Of a stretch of DNA of 64,000 nt, positions 45,718-57,600 are shown in pieces. Position numbers and translations under genes: made by a program. The stretch spans positions 1 through 64,000 of the forward strand of contig JAANBB010000004.1 in NCBI GenBank assembly GCA_014621425.1. Direction: 5' to 3'. Numbering within the stretch: the first letter of the stretch is position 1; the number at the start of each line of letters is the position of its first letter. This DNA comes from Cylindrodendrum hubeiense (Eukaryota; Ascomycota; Sordariomycetes; Hypocreales; Nectriaceae). The notes beneath the pieces are model-generated. The model worked only from the letters and a program-made list of their open reading frames with translations, did not search any database and was not told where the DNA came from.

Positions 45718-45977
45718 AAGAGGGTTCTACACTTATCTTCACGGCCTTTCGTGAAGAGGACCGAGCTTCATACAGCCATGATTCCAATGACCTTGATCAT
45801 CATGTATCGCTAGAGGTACAGCAAGACGGTTATGAGGAAGATGGGGAAGACATTATTCCATATTTGTACACCAAGCGTTGGCGACTTGGTTTATGCTTTT
45901 TTATGGGTTGTAAGAAAGTAGAAGTTATTTTCCCTTGGCCAGCTGGGTTGGAAACCACGGTACCTGATTTCGATTAG
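45690..45977 (+). other. Conserved C-terminal tail of the HET protein in a shifted frame
   Basis: In the frame one base back from the HET gene, translation reads RPIQILEEGSTLIFTAF, DANDL-like SNDLDHHVSLEVQ, PYLYTKRWRLGLCFFMGC and KVEVIFPWPAGLETTVP before a stop at 45977. This is the usual end of this HET group, so the tail belongs to the gene above. A 74-base intron (GTACGA...GCAG) could join the frames but would remove the conserved YRAVFISDD segment, so a one-base indel in the purine run GAGAGGGGAGGCAGGG is more likely. Confidence 0.65.
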
Positions 45978-46863
45978 GCCATGTACTAGGTAGATTATTC
46001 GGAAGGATGGTTAAAATCTATGTCAGGTACGCTGCCGATCTAGCGATGAAGAACGATGATGGACCGAGGGCGCTTAAACCAAATACGTGAGAACGTACGT
46101 TGTTGTTAATTTAAGAGAACTTCGTCACCTGTTCTCCCCGACAACAGCACCATGAGAATGAGATTGGATCAAAATTTCACCTCAAGAGATGTATGCCGAA
46201 ATATCCGCGCCAAAGATTATAATGAAAGTGAAAATAACAGCGAGCATGTTACAAAATCAGAAAGCCTCCCGCTCTAACAGCGCTACCCTATACCGCCCTA
46301 CTCAGTGGTTGTGGTGAATGACTAGGCCCCGTTACCGCAGCAATGACGGCATCGGCGCTCTAACTCAATTGAATATTAATAAGTGTATCATCGACATCGT
46401 GACATTTTGACGATGCTGCCACTTCGCAAATGAAATGACTTTAAATATCGTCGCTCGGAGTCCTCCACTAGCTCAACAATGTCCCGATCACGTTCAAATA
46501 TCTGCCAAGCGACTTGGACAAGGCGCCTCCAAACCCGGAAACGTCCGTAGACCCAACGCCCTGAGTCGGAATACTCGCCGTGGTCATCGTCGGCATGCTC
46601 GTAGCACTCGGGCCGTCTCTCGCCGCGGGCATAATTTAACGAACTTGAACGCAGCGAGTATGCTATGAGGCTCCGCGAGATTAACGGCCTCAGCGATACG
46701 TCCCCAACACTCGCCGCGCTCCTCGTCACCATGCGCAAGATCTCGCGCGGCTATGACATCATCAATATCTTTACCGAAGACTCGAAAACTCGATGTCAGT
46801 TGGGTACATCTTGGTTATAAGGCTCGAAAGTAGCCACAGCCGCCAGGGAATGGGTCATTTCAT
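45978..46863. other. Intergenic, no supported gene
   Basis: 3' flanks of two convergent genes. A plus-strand frame at 46666-46821 and a minus-strand frame at 46388-46738 overlap each other; both are Arg/Ser-rich and match nothing I know. Confidence 0.5.
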
Positions 46864-47547
46864 TCATTCTGTAGACTCAATAGCCCGCCAGTCTACATCC
46901 ACCCGCATCACCGCCGCACGCTTCTTCCTCGGCTCTGTACTTTGTGGGTCATCAAACCAATAGTCATGTACAAGCTTGAACCCGGACTTTTGGTAAGACT
47001 TCGTAGCAGGCACGTTATCAAAGTCCACGATCAGTGCCATTGTAACCTTGCCACCATCCATCTCCACGGAGAGGCGTTTAGCGTACTCGATGATCATATT
47101 CGCAAGACCATTGCGCCTCTCAGAGGGCAGGACGTACATGGCGTTCAGAACATAAGTCGACTTAACACCGATTGCGGGCGGACCGAAATTGACAGAGTCT
47201 GGACTGAAGTGCACACTTTCCTCGTATGCCTTGGCAGCAGTTTTAGACTCGAGGGGACCGACGATGGTAAGACTTGCGAGCCATTCCGAGTTAAGGATGA
47301 GTGACAGGTCATCGGTTGATCCAGGCTTAGGGTCTGACACAATGATGGTGTTGAATGCTATGGGGTTGTTCAAACGTGATGTCCACGTCTCTAGTGGAAA
47401 GGTGACTTCGCGAGCATAGCTCGTACCGAATGCTTCGGGAGAGAGTTGGAGGGAAAGAAGACGGAAAGACTTATAACGGTCAATGAGTTGGTCCCATTGC
47501 GTTGGATCGGGGAGGGACTTGGGTAACGTGACGGCTTTGTAACACAT
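46864..47547 (-). CDS. GNAT-family N-acetyltransferase
   Basis: Intronless, 227 residues from the ATG at 47547 (MCYKAVTLPKSLPDP); the open frame extends 27 codons further upstream but this start fits the domain edge. The acetyl-CoA-binding segment is YVLNAMYVLPSERRNGLANMIIEYAK, with the RRNGLA form of the R/Q-x-x-G-x-G/A loop, followed by VTMALIVDFDNVPATKSYQKSGFK, the typical GNAT motif B. LASLTIVGPL is the strand preceding. It transfers acetyl from acetyl-CoA to an unknown amine. It is divergent from the gene at 48191. Confidence 0.85.
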   Translation of the reverse strand: MCYKAVTLPKSLPDPTQWDQLIDRYKSFRLLSLQLSPEAFGTSYAREVTFPLETWTSRLNNPIAFNTIIVSDPKPGSTDDLSLILNSEWLASLTIVGPLESKTAAKAYEESVHFSPDSVNFGPPAIGVKSTYVLNAMYVLPSERRNGLANMIIEYAKRLSVEMDGGKVTMALIVDFDNVPATKSYQKSGFKLVHDYWFDDPQSTEPRKKRAAVMRVDVDWRAIESTE

Positions 47548-48190
47548 AGTGCACGAAATCACTGGACAGAATGGATGCAAAATGGTGAGGGATTGTACGA
47601 CACTGATATTCAATAAAAAGCTCGACATAATATTGCTGGCATTTGTGAGTCACACTCGTGTTTGATGAAAATAATATTAGTCATACGAAATTGCCGCGAA
47701 CCAACCTGTTCAGCGGGGTAAGTTAGGCCAACTATAGCAGACAGAAACGAATGACACCATTGACAGGGGTCGGAGTAAAGTTATTTGGGTCAGGTTGTCT
47801 GTACAACTTTCTCTTTGAGAACAATGTCAGTCACTTGAACAGTGCATTAACACTACTCTCAAAGGCAATACGCAGGATGGATCAGAGAGGACTGGGAAAT
47901 CAAGAAGCTAGCAGATTACAGCATAGATGGAATTGATCATCTATATAACCCCTGTCATCATTCCCTTGTATTCTGTCGTACTCGAGGGTGTTTTTGTCAG
48001 ACCTGTCATGATGCTAGTGTTTGGTTCTAGAACGTTAAAGGACAAGAGTCTCACGTGACCATATTGGAGAGACCCCGCCTTTGATGGCCACCAGGCGTTC
48101 CATCCTCTGCTCCTTGACTCCTCGCCGTTCGAAACCTTCAAGTTTGAGTTCTTGGAAATTCTAAATCTTTCTTCACACTACGGTAATATC
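47548..48190. promoter_or_regulatory. Divergent promoter, GNAT and AAMDC-like genes
   Basis: About 640 bases between divergent starts. No repeat, RNA gene or strong motif was seen. Confidence 0.5.
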
Positions 48191-48562
48191 ATGGCAACCG
48201 AACAATCTCCCACTATTGCATCTGTCTCCTGGGGCAAAATGAAAGTTACCGGACTGGAGCCAGGCAAGGATTTCAAGCTCTATCCTGGTGGCGGTCGGCC
48301 TTGGGATTGGGGCGAGACAGGGATGCGACACAACCCTGGAGTTCGGGTTGTTGACGTCGAGGAGCTCTTACAGAAAGGTGCCACCACTGTTGTGCTGTCA
48401 CAGGGAATGGACCTGAAGCTCCAGATCGACCCCGCGACTTTGAACTACCTCGAAGAGAAGGGTGTACCCGTTCATGTGGCGGAAACGCGCAAAGCGGTTG
48501 AGATCTACAACTCACTCGCTGGGACAACCGCAGTCGGTGGATTGTTCCATTCGACATGCTAA
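48191..48562 (+). CDS. Mth938/AAMDC-domain protein
   Basis: Single exon, 123 residues: MATEQSPTIASVSWGKMKVT, YPGGGRPWDWGETGMRHNPG, VEELLQKGATTVVLSQGMDLKLQ and the end VHVAETRKAVEIYNSLAGTT AVGGLFHSTC. The WDW-x-ET-G-x-xH-x-PG and T-x-x-A-V-x-x-Y-N segments are characteristic of the Mth938/AAMDC (DUF498-related) fold, a small conserved protein of unclear biochemical role, full length here. Good start context (tatcATGG). Nothing in the neighbours explains its job. Confidence 0.85.
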   Translation: MATEQSPTIASVSWGKMKVTGLEPGKDFKLYPGGGRPWDWGETGMRHNPGVRVVDVEELLQKGATTVVLSQGMDLKLQIDPATLNYLEEKGVPVHVAETRKAVEIYNSLAGTTAVGGLFHSTC

Positions 48563-49372
48563 GAACGATCATTGTATCTGGAAGTGGCGGGGAAGGAAAT
48601 TATCGGGATGTCTTACAGTCAATACACTTTGCATCTCATGGACAATCATCTACAGCGCACACGAACCTGACCTACTCTGGAAACGAGGGGCTTTGAACTA
48701 TTACCGTACGATTGAATGCGTGTTGGCGAGGCAAAGTGAAGAGCACAGACCAGGACAAGAATCTAAGTCGCAAAAAATGTGCAACTTCGATGTCATGGCT
48801 GGCTAGCAAACAGCGATTCCGCGTTGTTCAGGATCCCGACAATGCGTAAACCAAAATAATATTTCCACAATGGCAACATGATTAAAAGTCTGACATAAGA
48901 TTTTTGCCGGGGATAGGCCTCCCCAAATCTTTATCTCCCCCGTCAGCGGCACCCAGGGGTTCTCAGGCAATGGCACGCCAGGAGATGATGCTCGTCATCT
49001 CGTAGGCGCAAATGTGGGAATTTGCATCTGAGGCAAATTGTTCCTTTCTAAAGTGATGTTTGTGTGCGAGAAGTAAGTCCAATCAGATGAGATTAAAAGA
49101 ATATTCCCGATGGCCCATGCAAGGGTACAGGATGACCATGCCTTATTCATGACCTTGTGGTTGTCAGATGCTGACATCAGGCGCCGCTTGCAGGGGATCG
49201 GCGACTTCTCGGCTACTTACTGGAGACTGTGTTCTTTATGCCTCACAGGGTGATATAACCTGGTAACGGGCGCAGAAGTTCCCACCCCCGCATTCTTCCC
49301 TTTTCCCTGGTTATTTCTATCCCACTGTCATTGGTGGCGATTCCTGGCAGTGAGTAGATATCATCCACTGCA
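48563..49372. other. Intergenic, promoter of SDR gene
   Basis: 3' flank of the AAMDC-like gene and promoter of the SDR at 49373. A CCCC-rich, CT-rich leader precedes the SDR start. No other feature was seen. Confidence 0.55.
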
Positions 49373-50370
49373 ATGCAAGTTTCCCAAGTAAGCAGTCTGT
49401 GGGAGAGCGCCCAGAACCATCATGGATTCAGCACTGTTATCAAGCTCGTCCTACCAATTGCCGTCGCTTATGCGATAAATCGATTGCTTAATAGACGGGT
49501 CCTAGGTGGCTTAGTCTCGGATGATTCTTGGGACTGGACAAAGGAAATTGTGCTCATTACCGGAGGAAGCAGTGGAATGGGCAAAGCCATGGTCGAGGTA
49601 TTTGCGAAAAAGAACATCAAAGTTGTCATCTTCGACCTTAGTCCTCCTCAGAACCCGCTGCCGCCGAGCGTCTCCTTCTATCAGGTCGATGTTACGTCTC
49701 CCAAAGCCATACACGAGGCCTCGGAAAAGATTCGGCACCAGGTTGGCAACCCAACTGTGCTCATAAATAATGCTGGTGTCAGCTCCGGCATCTCTATTCT
49801 CGATTCCTCTGAAGTCCAGATCAGACGGACATTCGAGGTCAACAATATGGCGCACTTCTGGATGATTCAAGAGTTCTTGCCAGCTATGATAAAAGCGAAC
49901 CATGGTCATATCGTTACGATGGCCAGTATTGCTAGCTTCGTCGTCATTGCTGGTAATGTGGACTATAGCTGTTCTAAGGCTGGTGCACTAGCCTTCCACG
50001 AGGGTTTAAGACAGGAACTGAAGCACCGATATTCTGCTCGTAAAATAAGAACAAGGTATCCCATGATTCTACTCCCGACCTTTTGCTTTACACTGATCCT
50101 GACGAGTCCTGTAACAGCGTTGTGCACCCTTGCTGGGTCCGGACACCAATGAATGCACACTTGGTAGATAGTCCAGGATTCAAGGAGCATGTCATTGAGC
50201 CTGATGTGGTGGCAAATGTGGTTGTGGAGCAGATCCTTCAAGGGAGGAGTGGACAAATCATCTTGCCAAAGTGGCAGAGTATAACTTCGGGTATCAGGAT
50301 GCTTCCTCATTGGATGCAAGAGTCTATCCGAGATTCACAGGCAGGCATACTGGCAAACATGGTATCCTAG
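49373..50370 (+). CDS. Membrane-anchored short-chain dehydrogenase/reductase
   Basis: Two exons (49373-50055, 50118-50370), 311 residues. An N-terminal hydrophobic helix (VIKLVLPIAVAYAINRLL) precedes the Rossmann domain: LITGGSSGMGKAM (63-72), INNAGVSSG, active Ser185 in TMASIAS, Tyr198 and Lys202 in VDYSCSKAGAL, and VHPCWVRTPM after the intron. The layout is that of the retinol dehydrogenase/DHRS (17-beta-HSD-like) SDRs bound to ER or lipid droplets, which oxidise or reduce lipid alcohols and ketones with NAD(P). The intron GTATCC...ACAG is supported by continuation of the motif PG/HPCWVRTPM. Substrate unknown. Confidence 0.9.
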
Positions 50371-51276
50371 GATGTATATATGATAGCCGACAAGAGTGCA
50401 GTTCATAAAAACGTATTTATTCTCAGAGCCGTGCTGGAGCCTTGGAGAGCAAACTCTTTGCTTCACTCGATGAATAGGATGTTGATTACTCTCGAGTGTA
50501 TGTGAAATTCCCCGGTTGGATGTATGTATTCCGGGGACAACTAACCATAGCCAACATAGAGTCTTCTTCGGTAAAAAAAAAGAAGTGAGCCAACGAGCCT
50601 CTAACTCAGTGACCAAAGGGTTGATCACAAGGCTGTTGCTTAGTGTTCGGAATATCCAGAAATTCCATGTAACTTGCCCCCTTGCAGATGAGACTGGTTT
50701 CAGCCACCGGACCTGCAGCTGAGCTGTGCCATTTTACTTTCGGCAGCGCGGTTCTTCTCGAAGAATCTGGGCTGACTAGCATGTGTCTTCGCCTAAATAA
50801 TGATGACTCGATCGGCTATTCGTAGGCATCAGAGACTGCCAGCCCTGTGGGATGGGTAATTAAAAATACATGCAGGGTATACGTTTCCCGGAAAGAAATC
50901 CTTACCACATGACACCACAAGCCACATGCATCCCTTTGCAGCCTCGAGCGAGCTTACCAGATACCCACTGAAGGCGAATTGTTTGTGCATAGGGGACTGG
51001 TATGCATGGAGTGACAGTGGTGCTTAGGCAAACCTGCACAGCCCCCTCCGTAGCCTACTTAACTTCCTCCCGCCTTGCGATCATCTGTTCCATCCTCACT
51101 CTTCATATCACAGTGTCACGTTCTCCTTCTGCTCCATTCCACAGGCTTGTGACCGCCAGTGTTTTGCTCATACTCGGTCAGCGACCTGTAGACACAAAAT
51201 ACAGATTGGCTAATGCTATTGGCCCAGCGATCAATCTAGCAGAAAGCTGTTTTGAGTTCTTTGACCTCTGGCCAAA
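50371..51276. other. Intergenic, no supported gene
   Basis: 3' flank of the SDR gene and the promoter of the ubiquitin-like-domain gene. No repeat, RNA or coding signal was found. Confidence 0.55.
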
Positions 51277-53379
51277 ATGTCATTTGGCTTCTCGGTCGGC
51301 GACTTTTTCGCCGTTGGTAAGCTGATCAATGACATATCTTCCTCCATTCGACATGCATCTGCGTCCTACCAGGCCCTCGACATTGAGCTGCACACGTTAA
51401 AGCGTGCCCTTGATGAGATTGAACACCTCCAATGCCCAGCCAGCCAAGAAGTCGCTCTCAATACCGTGAAAGTCACGGCGCTCAGCTGCCGGCAATCGTT
51501 AATCGACTTTTCGTCAAAGCTCAAAAAGTGTGACATCATGAACCAGCAGAAGGGAACAAGTTCCAGACGGATGCATTCCCTAGAGAAGCTAGGAAGAAAG
51601 TTCGAATGGGGGCTGAGGATGGAAGAGGAGGCTGTCAGATTGCGTGCGGCTGTTGTCGTGCACGTGGGGTTTCTCAACCTGCGACTCAGCTGGCTCGGAT
51701 TGTGAGTGTTGCTTTTCGTTCACGTGAGAGGTCGCTAACACGCCAATGCGAAAAGGACTGCGAGTTTCCCTGTGACCCAAAAGTTGGATGAACATCACCT
51801 GACGGTTCGTGGAGAGCTCGACCAGGTTCGTGGCGAAGTCGTTGGGTCCAGACGCGAGCAGGCAGCACAAGGTTCTTTGATTGCCGCAACGTCAACCCTT
51901 ATCCTCAAGCAAATCTCAGAAATTGCATCCATGTTGGTTCTCTTACTTCAAACCCGTCCATGAACTTTTGACTGATGGCTACAGGTGCACTGGAGTGCGC
52001 CTTGATTCACTCTTGGATCTTGCCCAAAACAGATGGAGGTCAAATATCCATATCATCGCTCTCATGTCTGTGATGCATACTCGTCCACTGAGACTGGATA
52101 CATCGCACACCTGGTTTCAAAAACCTATTCGATTCGAGGACGCATGTGGTCGCATTTCCCTATCCCCTCGGAGTACAACTGGAGTGTAAGCCCGCCCCTG
52201 TAGAACCTGCGTCTTGTGCTGAAACAGCAAAGCAGAAGGTCGATGCCATCATCATCGATCAGTTTGCGACGGGCCCGAGTAGCCAAAAGGTAAAGGCTGG
52301 CGAGTACCTGCTCTATAATTCTTCGGACTCGAAGCATGCCATACGTCAGGAACACAGTCTGCTGATACCGGGCATGAGCATCACTGTGACTCTTATCATG
52401 GGAAGATACGGCTCACTGACACTCGCCCGCTGTCCTAGAGCTGGGTGTTTGTCTTACCATGTTGTCGTCATAGAATCTGGTAACAAGCTATGGTGAGTAA
52501 CACATGATTTTATAAAACGACGCGCGACTAATGGTAACGTGTTGTAGCTCCATTTGCAGGTGCTGGTTCCGCACGACTTGGAATAGCATCGCCTGTCCCC
52601 TTCGTTCTGGGAGCCTCATCAAAACTTCTTTTGTGAGAAGTAAGGCTGTTTCAGGCAGTCGGAAATGTGGACAAAACCTCTCTGGATCTGCCTGCTCCAA
52701 GTTCGTAGAAAATCCAGATGAAAGACGATCGCACAAAAACCCATCAATCTTCAACATGGATCTTCCTGCAACGCCGCCTGTGATAGATATCCGTCGACCA
52801 GACACCCATCGCCATCAAACTAGAACACATACCGGATCACCACTGGATAGCTGGGTTGCTCAACCTGCAGTGCAAGATCAACATGCATCAATGATTGGTA
52901 ATGAGCGGCTATCCTTTGACGCTGACGTCTCGAAAGAGTTGGAAATGGCTGACACAAATTCTGTCAATTCGTCTTTATCACGCTATTCGCGTCTAACATC
53001 AACACTGACCATTAAAAGTGCGCCAGCTGTTGCCACAACGTCACCCGCGAGCCTTCTACATGCGAACAGCACGCAAAGTGCGGATGACATGCCGGCTAAC
53101 TTAGTAACCGATCCCATATTACTTCAACATGTTAAACGCATAGAGCGGATGAAGGAGGAGGTAGAACGGATGGAGGAGGGATTAGAGGGGCTGAGGAAGA
53201 CCGTGGAGCAGCCGAAGAAGATGGTAGAGGGGACGGATAAGGAGGAAGAAGGAATGGAGAAGGAGGTAGAGCGGGCGGAAAAGGAGGTAGAGTGGGCGGA
53301 GAAGGCGCTACGGCAGTGGAAAATGTTGGTAGAGGGGATGGAGAAGGGGGTAGAGGAGACAACCCGGGACCTGGATTAA
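51277..53379 (+). pseudogene. Fungal ubiquitin-like-domain (ULD) protein, apparently frameshifted
   Basis: Exon 1 (51277-51701) encodes MSFGFSVGDFFAVGKLINDI...HTLKRALDEIEHL and LGRKFEWGLRMEEEAVRLRA, the helical N-domain common to a large fungal family. After introns, IRFEDACGR should continue FPIPSEYNWS, but those codons lie in another frame: near 52150 one base appears lost. The ubiquitin-like part resumes at VDAIIIDQFATGPSSQKVKAGEYLLYN, followed by a possible zinc ribbon (ARCPRAGC...CSICRCWF) and a Ser/Thr-rich linker. The last ~85 residues are a charged coiled coil (KEEVERMEEGLEGLRK...). The family is linked to NLR-like and signalling proteins of unknown function. If the frameshift is a sequencing error, the gene could be intact. 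Confidence 0.65.
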
Positions 53380-53380
53380 T
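53140..53380. repeat. Polypurine tract encoding the coiled coil
   Basis: About 240 bases on the plus strand are overwhelmingly A/G, with recurring GGAGGTAGAG and GGATGGAGGAG words. They encode repeated Glu/Lys/Met/Val heptad-like stretches at the end of the ULD gene. Such strand asymmetry is prone to slippage and triplex formation. Confidence 0.7.
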
Positions 53381-54653
53381 GGAAGAAATTGGAGTGTTTA
53401 CTCTGGCTTGAGGATGATGTCTGAAGCTGTTATGGAGTATGTACACAAGAGAAATACGAGTACATACTGATAGTGGAGTGGTGGGACAATATGGAGTAAG
53501 GCTTCCGAGGTTTGCACTCCCCATGGCGAGAATACCAAGTAGCATGTGGTCGTGATTCTGGAAAGTAGGCCACCCCGTGAAGTTTACGTCGAGATATTCA
53601 GCTCAATAATTTAACAAGCTACTGACTAGAAATTGGATACTGACTAGAAATCGGACTTACGATGTCGTTGCTCTATCATCGGGGTAATTTATAAAGAAGT
53701 TAGCAAATAATTTAAACCGCCTTAATTTATATTTTAGTTATGTTCCTGAGCTGCCGCTGCTCTACCCTGGGCTTCGGTGAATTTCTTGTGGCGCGACCAG
53801 GGCTCATATTCCGACCACCCACATTAGTATGAGCTGTTAACGAGTGAGGATACTGATTTGTACTGTATAATTACTTTGAATTATATCACGATCTGTCTTT
53901 TTTTGCCCAATAAGTGCATATGGTAGAGGTATTGAAAGAGCATTGTTTTTCTATAAAGAAAACCGTGGCGGTCGCCGTTTAGTGCGCTGAAGCGGAGCCC
54001 CTGTTATGGGTCTATTATAACCAATGATATCTTAGCTCCTTCTTGGAAATTAAGAGACCAAGCAAACTTCAACTTACTTTGTAGCTTGTCCAGACTTGTG
54101 GCTTCGCCGACACGGGGTAGTGCTTCAGCCGCTAGCCATAGAACAGGAAGCCCATGACTGTTTCACTAGAATCCAGAAAAGAAATTGCCTCTAAGCCACT
54201 GTGTTAGACCATTTTGGTGATAGCTCAATGATCATTCGGCCGATGTTTTACGTTGCGCTCAACCTAACTTATCACAGTGGGGATTGTTGGACCAACTGCA
54301 TAAGAGGGCGGCCTGCTGATTGGTGGCAAGCTGAATCACAACCACTAAGTTAAGCTATTTGCTCTACGCGCCGGCCTAACACGCTCGGACGTGGCACTTG
54401 GTCCTTTGGGCAGTTGGTTTATGAATGTTGGTCCGTAGGCGTATTCCCATGAACCATCCGCCAACCCGGTAACAGCAATTTCCTTGTATGAGCAGCTTGT
54501 TCCCCACCACAGTATTTATATTCCGTCGTGCCTCTCCAACTTGCCTTCGTTGTTCCTCTACATAAACGTTTGCAATTCGCCTGTGACTAAGCTCGCCACC
54601 TCCACACGAACCGGGTATTGAGTTTTAACCTTGCCAATCGACTTGCTTGCTCC
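53380..54653. other. 1.3-kb intergenic region
   Basis: AT-rich at its left, then promoter-like DNA of the large GHKL/DUF3883 gene. Two ACTGACTAGAAATNGGA copies lie close together near 53621-53655. No coding signal was seen. Confidence 0.5.
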
Positions 54654-57600
54654 ATGGCCACCCCAATCATAGAGGCAGCGCGTGCTCGCCAGCTGATTGA
54701 AGGCATTTCAACGGAACTTGGCTTCGTCGACGAAGAAACATGGGCGACGCTCCTGCCGGTTGCTCGAGAAAAATTCGAGTACGCAATGCGCAAGAAAGAT
54801 GACATGATTTCTTCATCCGTGTTGACGTAAGACCTGCAAAAGTTAAGTACACACAAACTTGACTGACGTTGACCCAGTCTTGCCAAGAACCTCTACACAA
54901 GCAACGCACGCTTTGTCTTCGAGCTGCTACAAAATGCGGATGACAACGATTTTCGTACAGCTAAAAGACTGGGACAGGCTCCATATATTGCCTTCAAGGT
55001 ATATCCGGATCGCATTGTGATTGATTGCAACGAAGAAGGCTTCACGCCCGAGAACCTCAAAGCAATCTGCGCAGTGGGACGGAGCTCCAAGACTGGAGCA
55101 CAGGCATATACTGGTGAAAAAGGAATTGGTTTCAAGTCAGTTTTCATGGCCGCGTGGAAGGTCTATATCCTGTCGGGAGACTTTTCATTCTACTTTCAAC
55201 ACCGCATCGAAGACCCCGGTTTTGGAATGATACGTCCTTTGTGGGAGGAGCCTACCGAACAGCTACAACACCCCCTGACGAGAATGACATTGTCGCTGCA
55301 CGACCAGGGCGACGAAGACCTTCTATCATCTCAAAGACACACGATCAACCAACAGTTCAATGATTTACAGGAGAACCTTCTCCTCTTCATGCGCAACCTG
55401 AAAGAAATCCGAGTCAGCTTTTTTGACGCCCATGGCGAGATGGAGACCTCCACAACCTTCTCAACTCAGCAAACGGACAGCAACCGGGTGACTTTGACAA
55501 GACGTGTTACCAATGGTGGCGTGGTCACCGCAACGTCCAAGATTTACTATCTCGTGAGACATACGGTGGGAAATCTTGCCAAGAACGAGAATCTCTCATA
55601 CTCAGATGATGAAGAGCAAACGAGAGCATACTCAAAAGCTGAGGTAGTCCTCGGGTTTCCCCTGACTGAGCATTCAGTTCCAATTGATATGCCCCAAGAT
55701 GGTTTTGCTTTTCTGCCGATGAGTCACATGGGCTTCAATGTAAGTACAGCAATAAGTTACCGTCCCATCATATCATAGAAGGCTGATGTCTTGTAGTTCC
55801 TCATAAACAGCGACTTTGTAACACAGGCGAACCGCCAGGGCATCGTAACGACATCTCGACGTAACCTTGGCATCCTCGAGGGTATTTATGATACATTCAT
55901 TCAGGCAGTCTTAGAGTTCTGCGACCTCCCAGCGTTACAGTACACCTGGATGAGATTCCTGCCGAACACAAACGACCATTACGATCATTTTTGGTCACGC
56001 TTGGTCACGAGGCTGCAAGCCAATTTGCGATTTGAACCAGTTCTACGGCCTTGGAGTGAAGGTCATCTTCGGCCGATTACAGACCTTCGGCGACTTCTGG
56101 CCTCCCAATTAGACTCGCATCAAGAGCCTCTGTTCAGGGATACAGAACCAGAGATATATATCTCCAATAAATACCGGGAATCTGACCTAAACAAGCTCAC
56201 AACCTATGGTCTGCAGCGACTCACTCAAAATGAGGTTCTCGATTTGGTGGAACAAGATCTTCAGCTTGTATTTTCTCGAATGAAGTTCATTGAGAACGAT
56301 GACTGGCATACCAGAGTTGCGAATCTGCTCGCAGTGATGTTCGAGTCTACAAACCTCCTCTCCCTTCAAACAAGAATTCGCAAGTTGTCACTATTGCCGC
56401 TGCAGGATGGGGACTGGGTCGCACCCAGCGCCAGAGACAACATCTACTTTTCTGAAAGCGCCCACATAAAGATTCCAGAAAGTATCGGCCTCGATCTGCT
56501 CGATGACACAGCTGAAGAAAACTCGAGACGTATGGATCTCTTCAAGCACCTTGGTATCTCCCGCGCCGGCGTTGGCTTTGTACGCAATTCCATTCTCGAG
56601 AGTCATCGACTATATCGACATGGTTCTGGGACAACAGTACAGCAATTTGTGGACCAGCTAAAGTTTCTCTACTTAACACATCATCTAGTCAGAAATCCGA
56701 TGGAAGGCAAAGCAAGCCTTCGTCTGGTAACTCACAGGAACACCCTTCGATTCGCAAGTGGGTTCCATATCTTCCTCCCTGACGACCACGAGTTTGGATT
56801 GAAGAAACTCTTCGAACATGTAGACACAATAGAGACACCCGTGGGCGCACCACAGCTGGACTTCATCTCTTCAGCCTATCTTCAAAATTCCCCGGAGAAA
56901 CCAGTACCCACCTCGGAGAGCTGGACAGATTGGCTGTGCGCTTATGCTGGAGTGCGACGGCATCTCCGTCTCGTTTCACCTGTAGAGCCTCGAAGTCTCA
57001 CAAAACCGGTACACTACGTTGCGAAACACCTGCCTGATAAATTCATGGGGTTTTTGCGCCATCATTGGTGTGACGGAGGGACAGACATCGAAAAGTCGCT
57101 TGCATTGACAAAAGAACTCAAAAGTATTCCGGTCCTTTGTGAAGATGATTCCATGGTCGCGCTCGAGAACACCTACCTACCATTTCAAGATCTTAAAGAT
57201 GAGTGTGCCAGGTACCTGGTTGGTGAAGAGAGCTTCCCATTCCTTAAACTGACGACAGTGCTCGAACGTGGCACCTACGCGAGGGACTGGCCCTTTCTTG
57301 TGCCGCGGCTGGGAGTTGGCATCGATGCAGGCATCGACTTTTACAAACAGCTTCTCCTCCAAATCGGACGCACGGCAGCCAACGAGGTTGGAAGTGGGGA
57401 CAGGCTTATCGGTCTATACAACACTATGTACGGAAAGCACGTGCAGTCATTCACAATGGAGATGGACAAGATAAGCATACAGTAAGTGTCAGAGTTCAAT
57501 GACGATTCCAGAGGCTAAAAATATACCAGAAAATACTTTGCTGAAAATGAATTGATCTTTGTGCCGTCGGGCGATGGTTTCGAGGCTTACTGGGCCAATA

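Noticed and set aside
46388..46821. Overlapping opposite-strand frames between HET and GNAT genes
   Set aside because: Neither has recognisable features; each may be the shadow of the other or of an old relic.
53132..53545. Pro/Ser-rich 137-codon minus-strand frame
   Set aside because: It is the complement of the polypurine coiled-coil tract; proline runs follow from CCTCC repeats.
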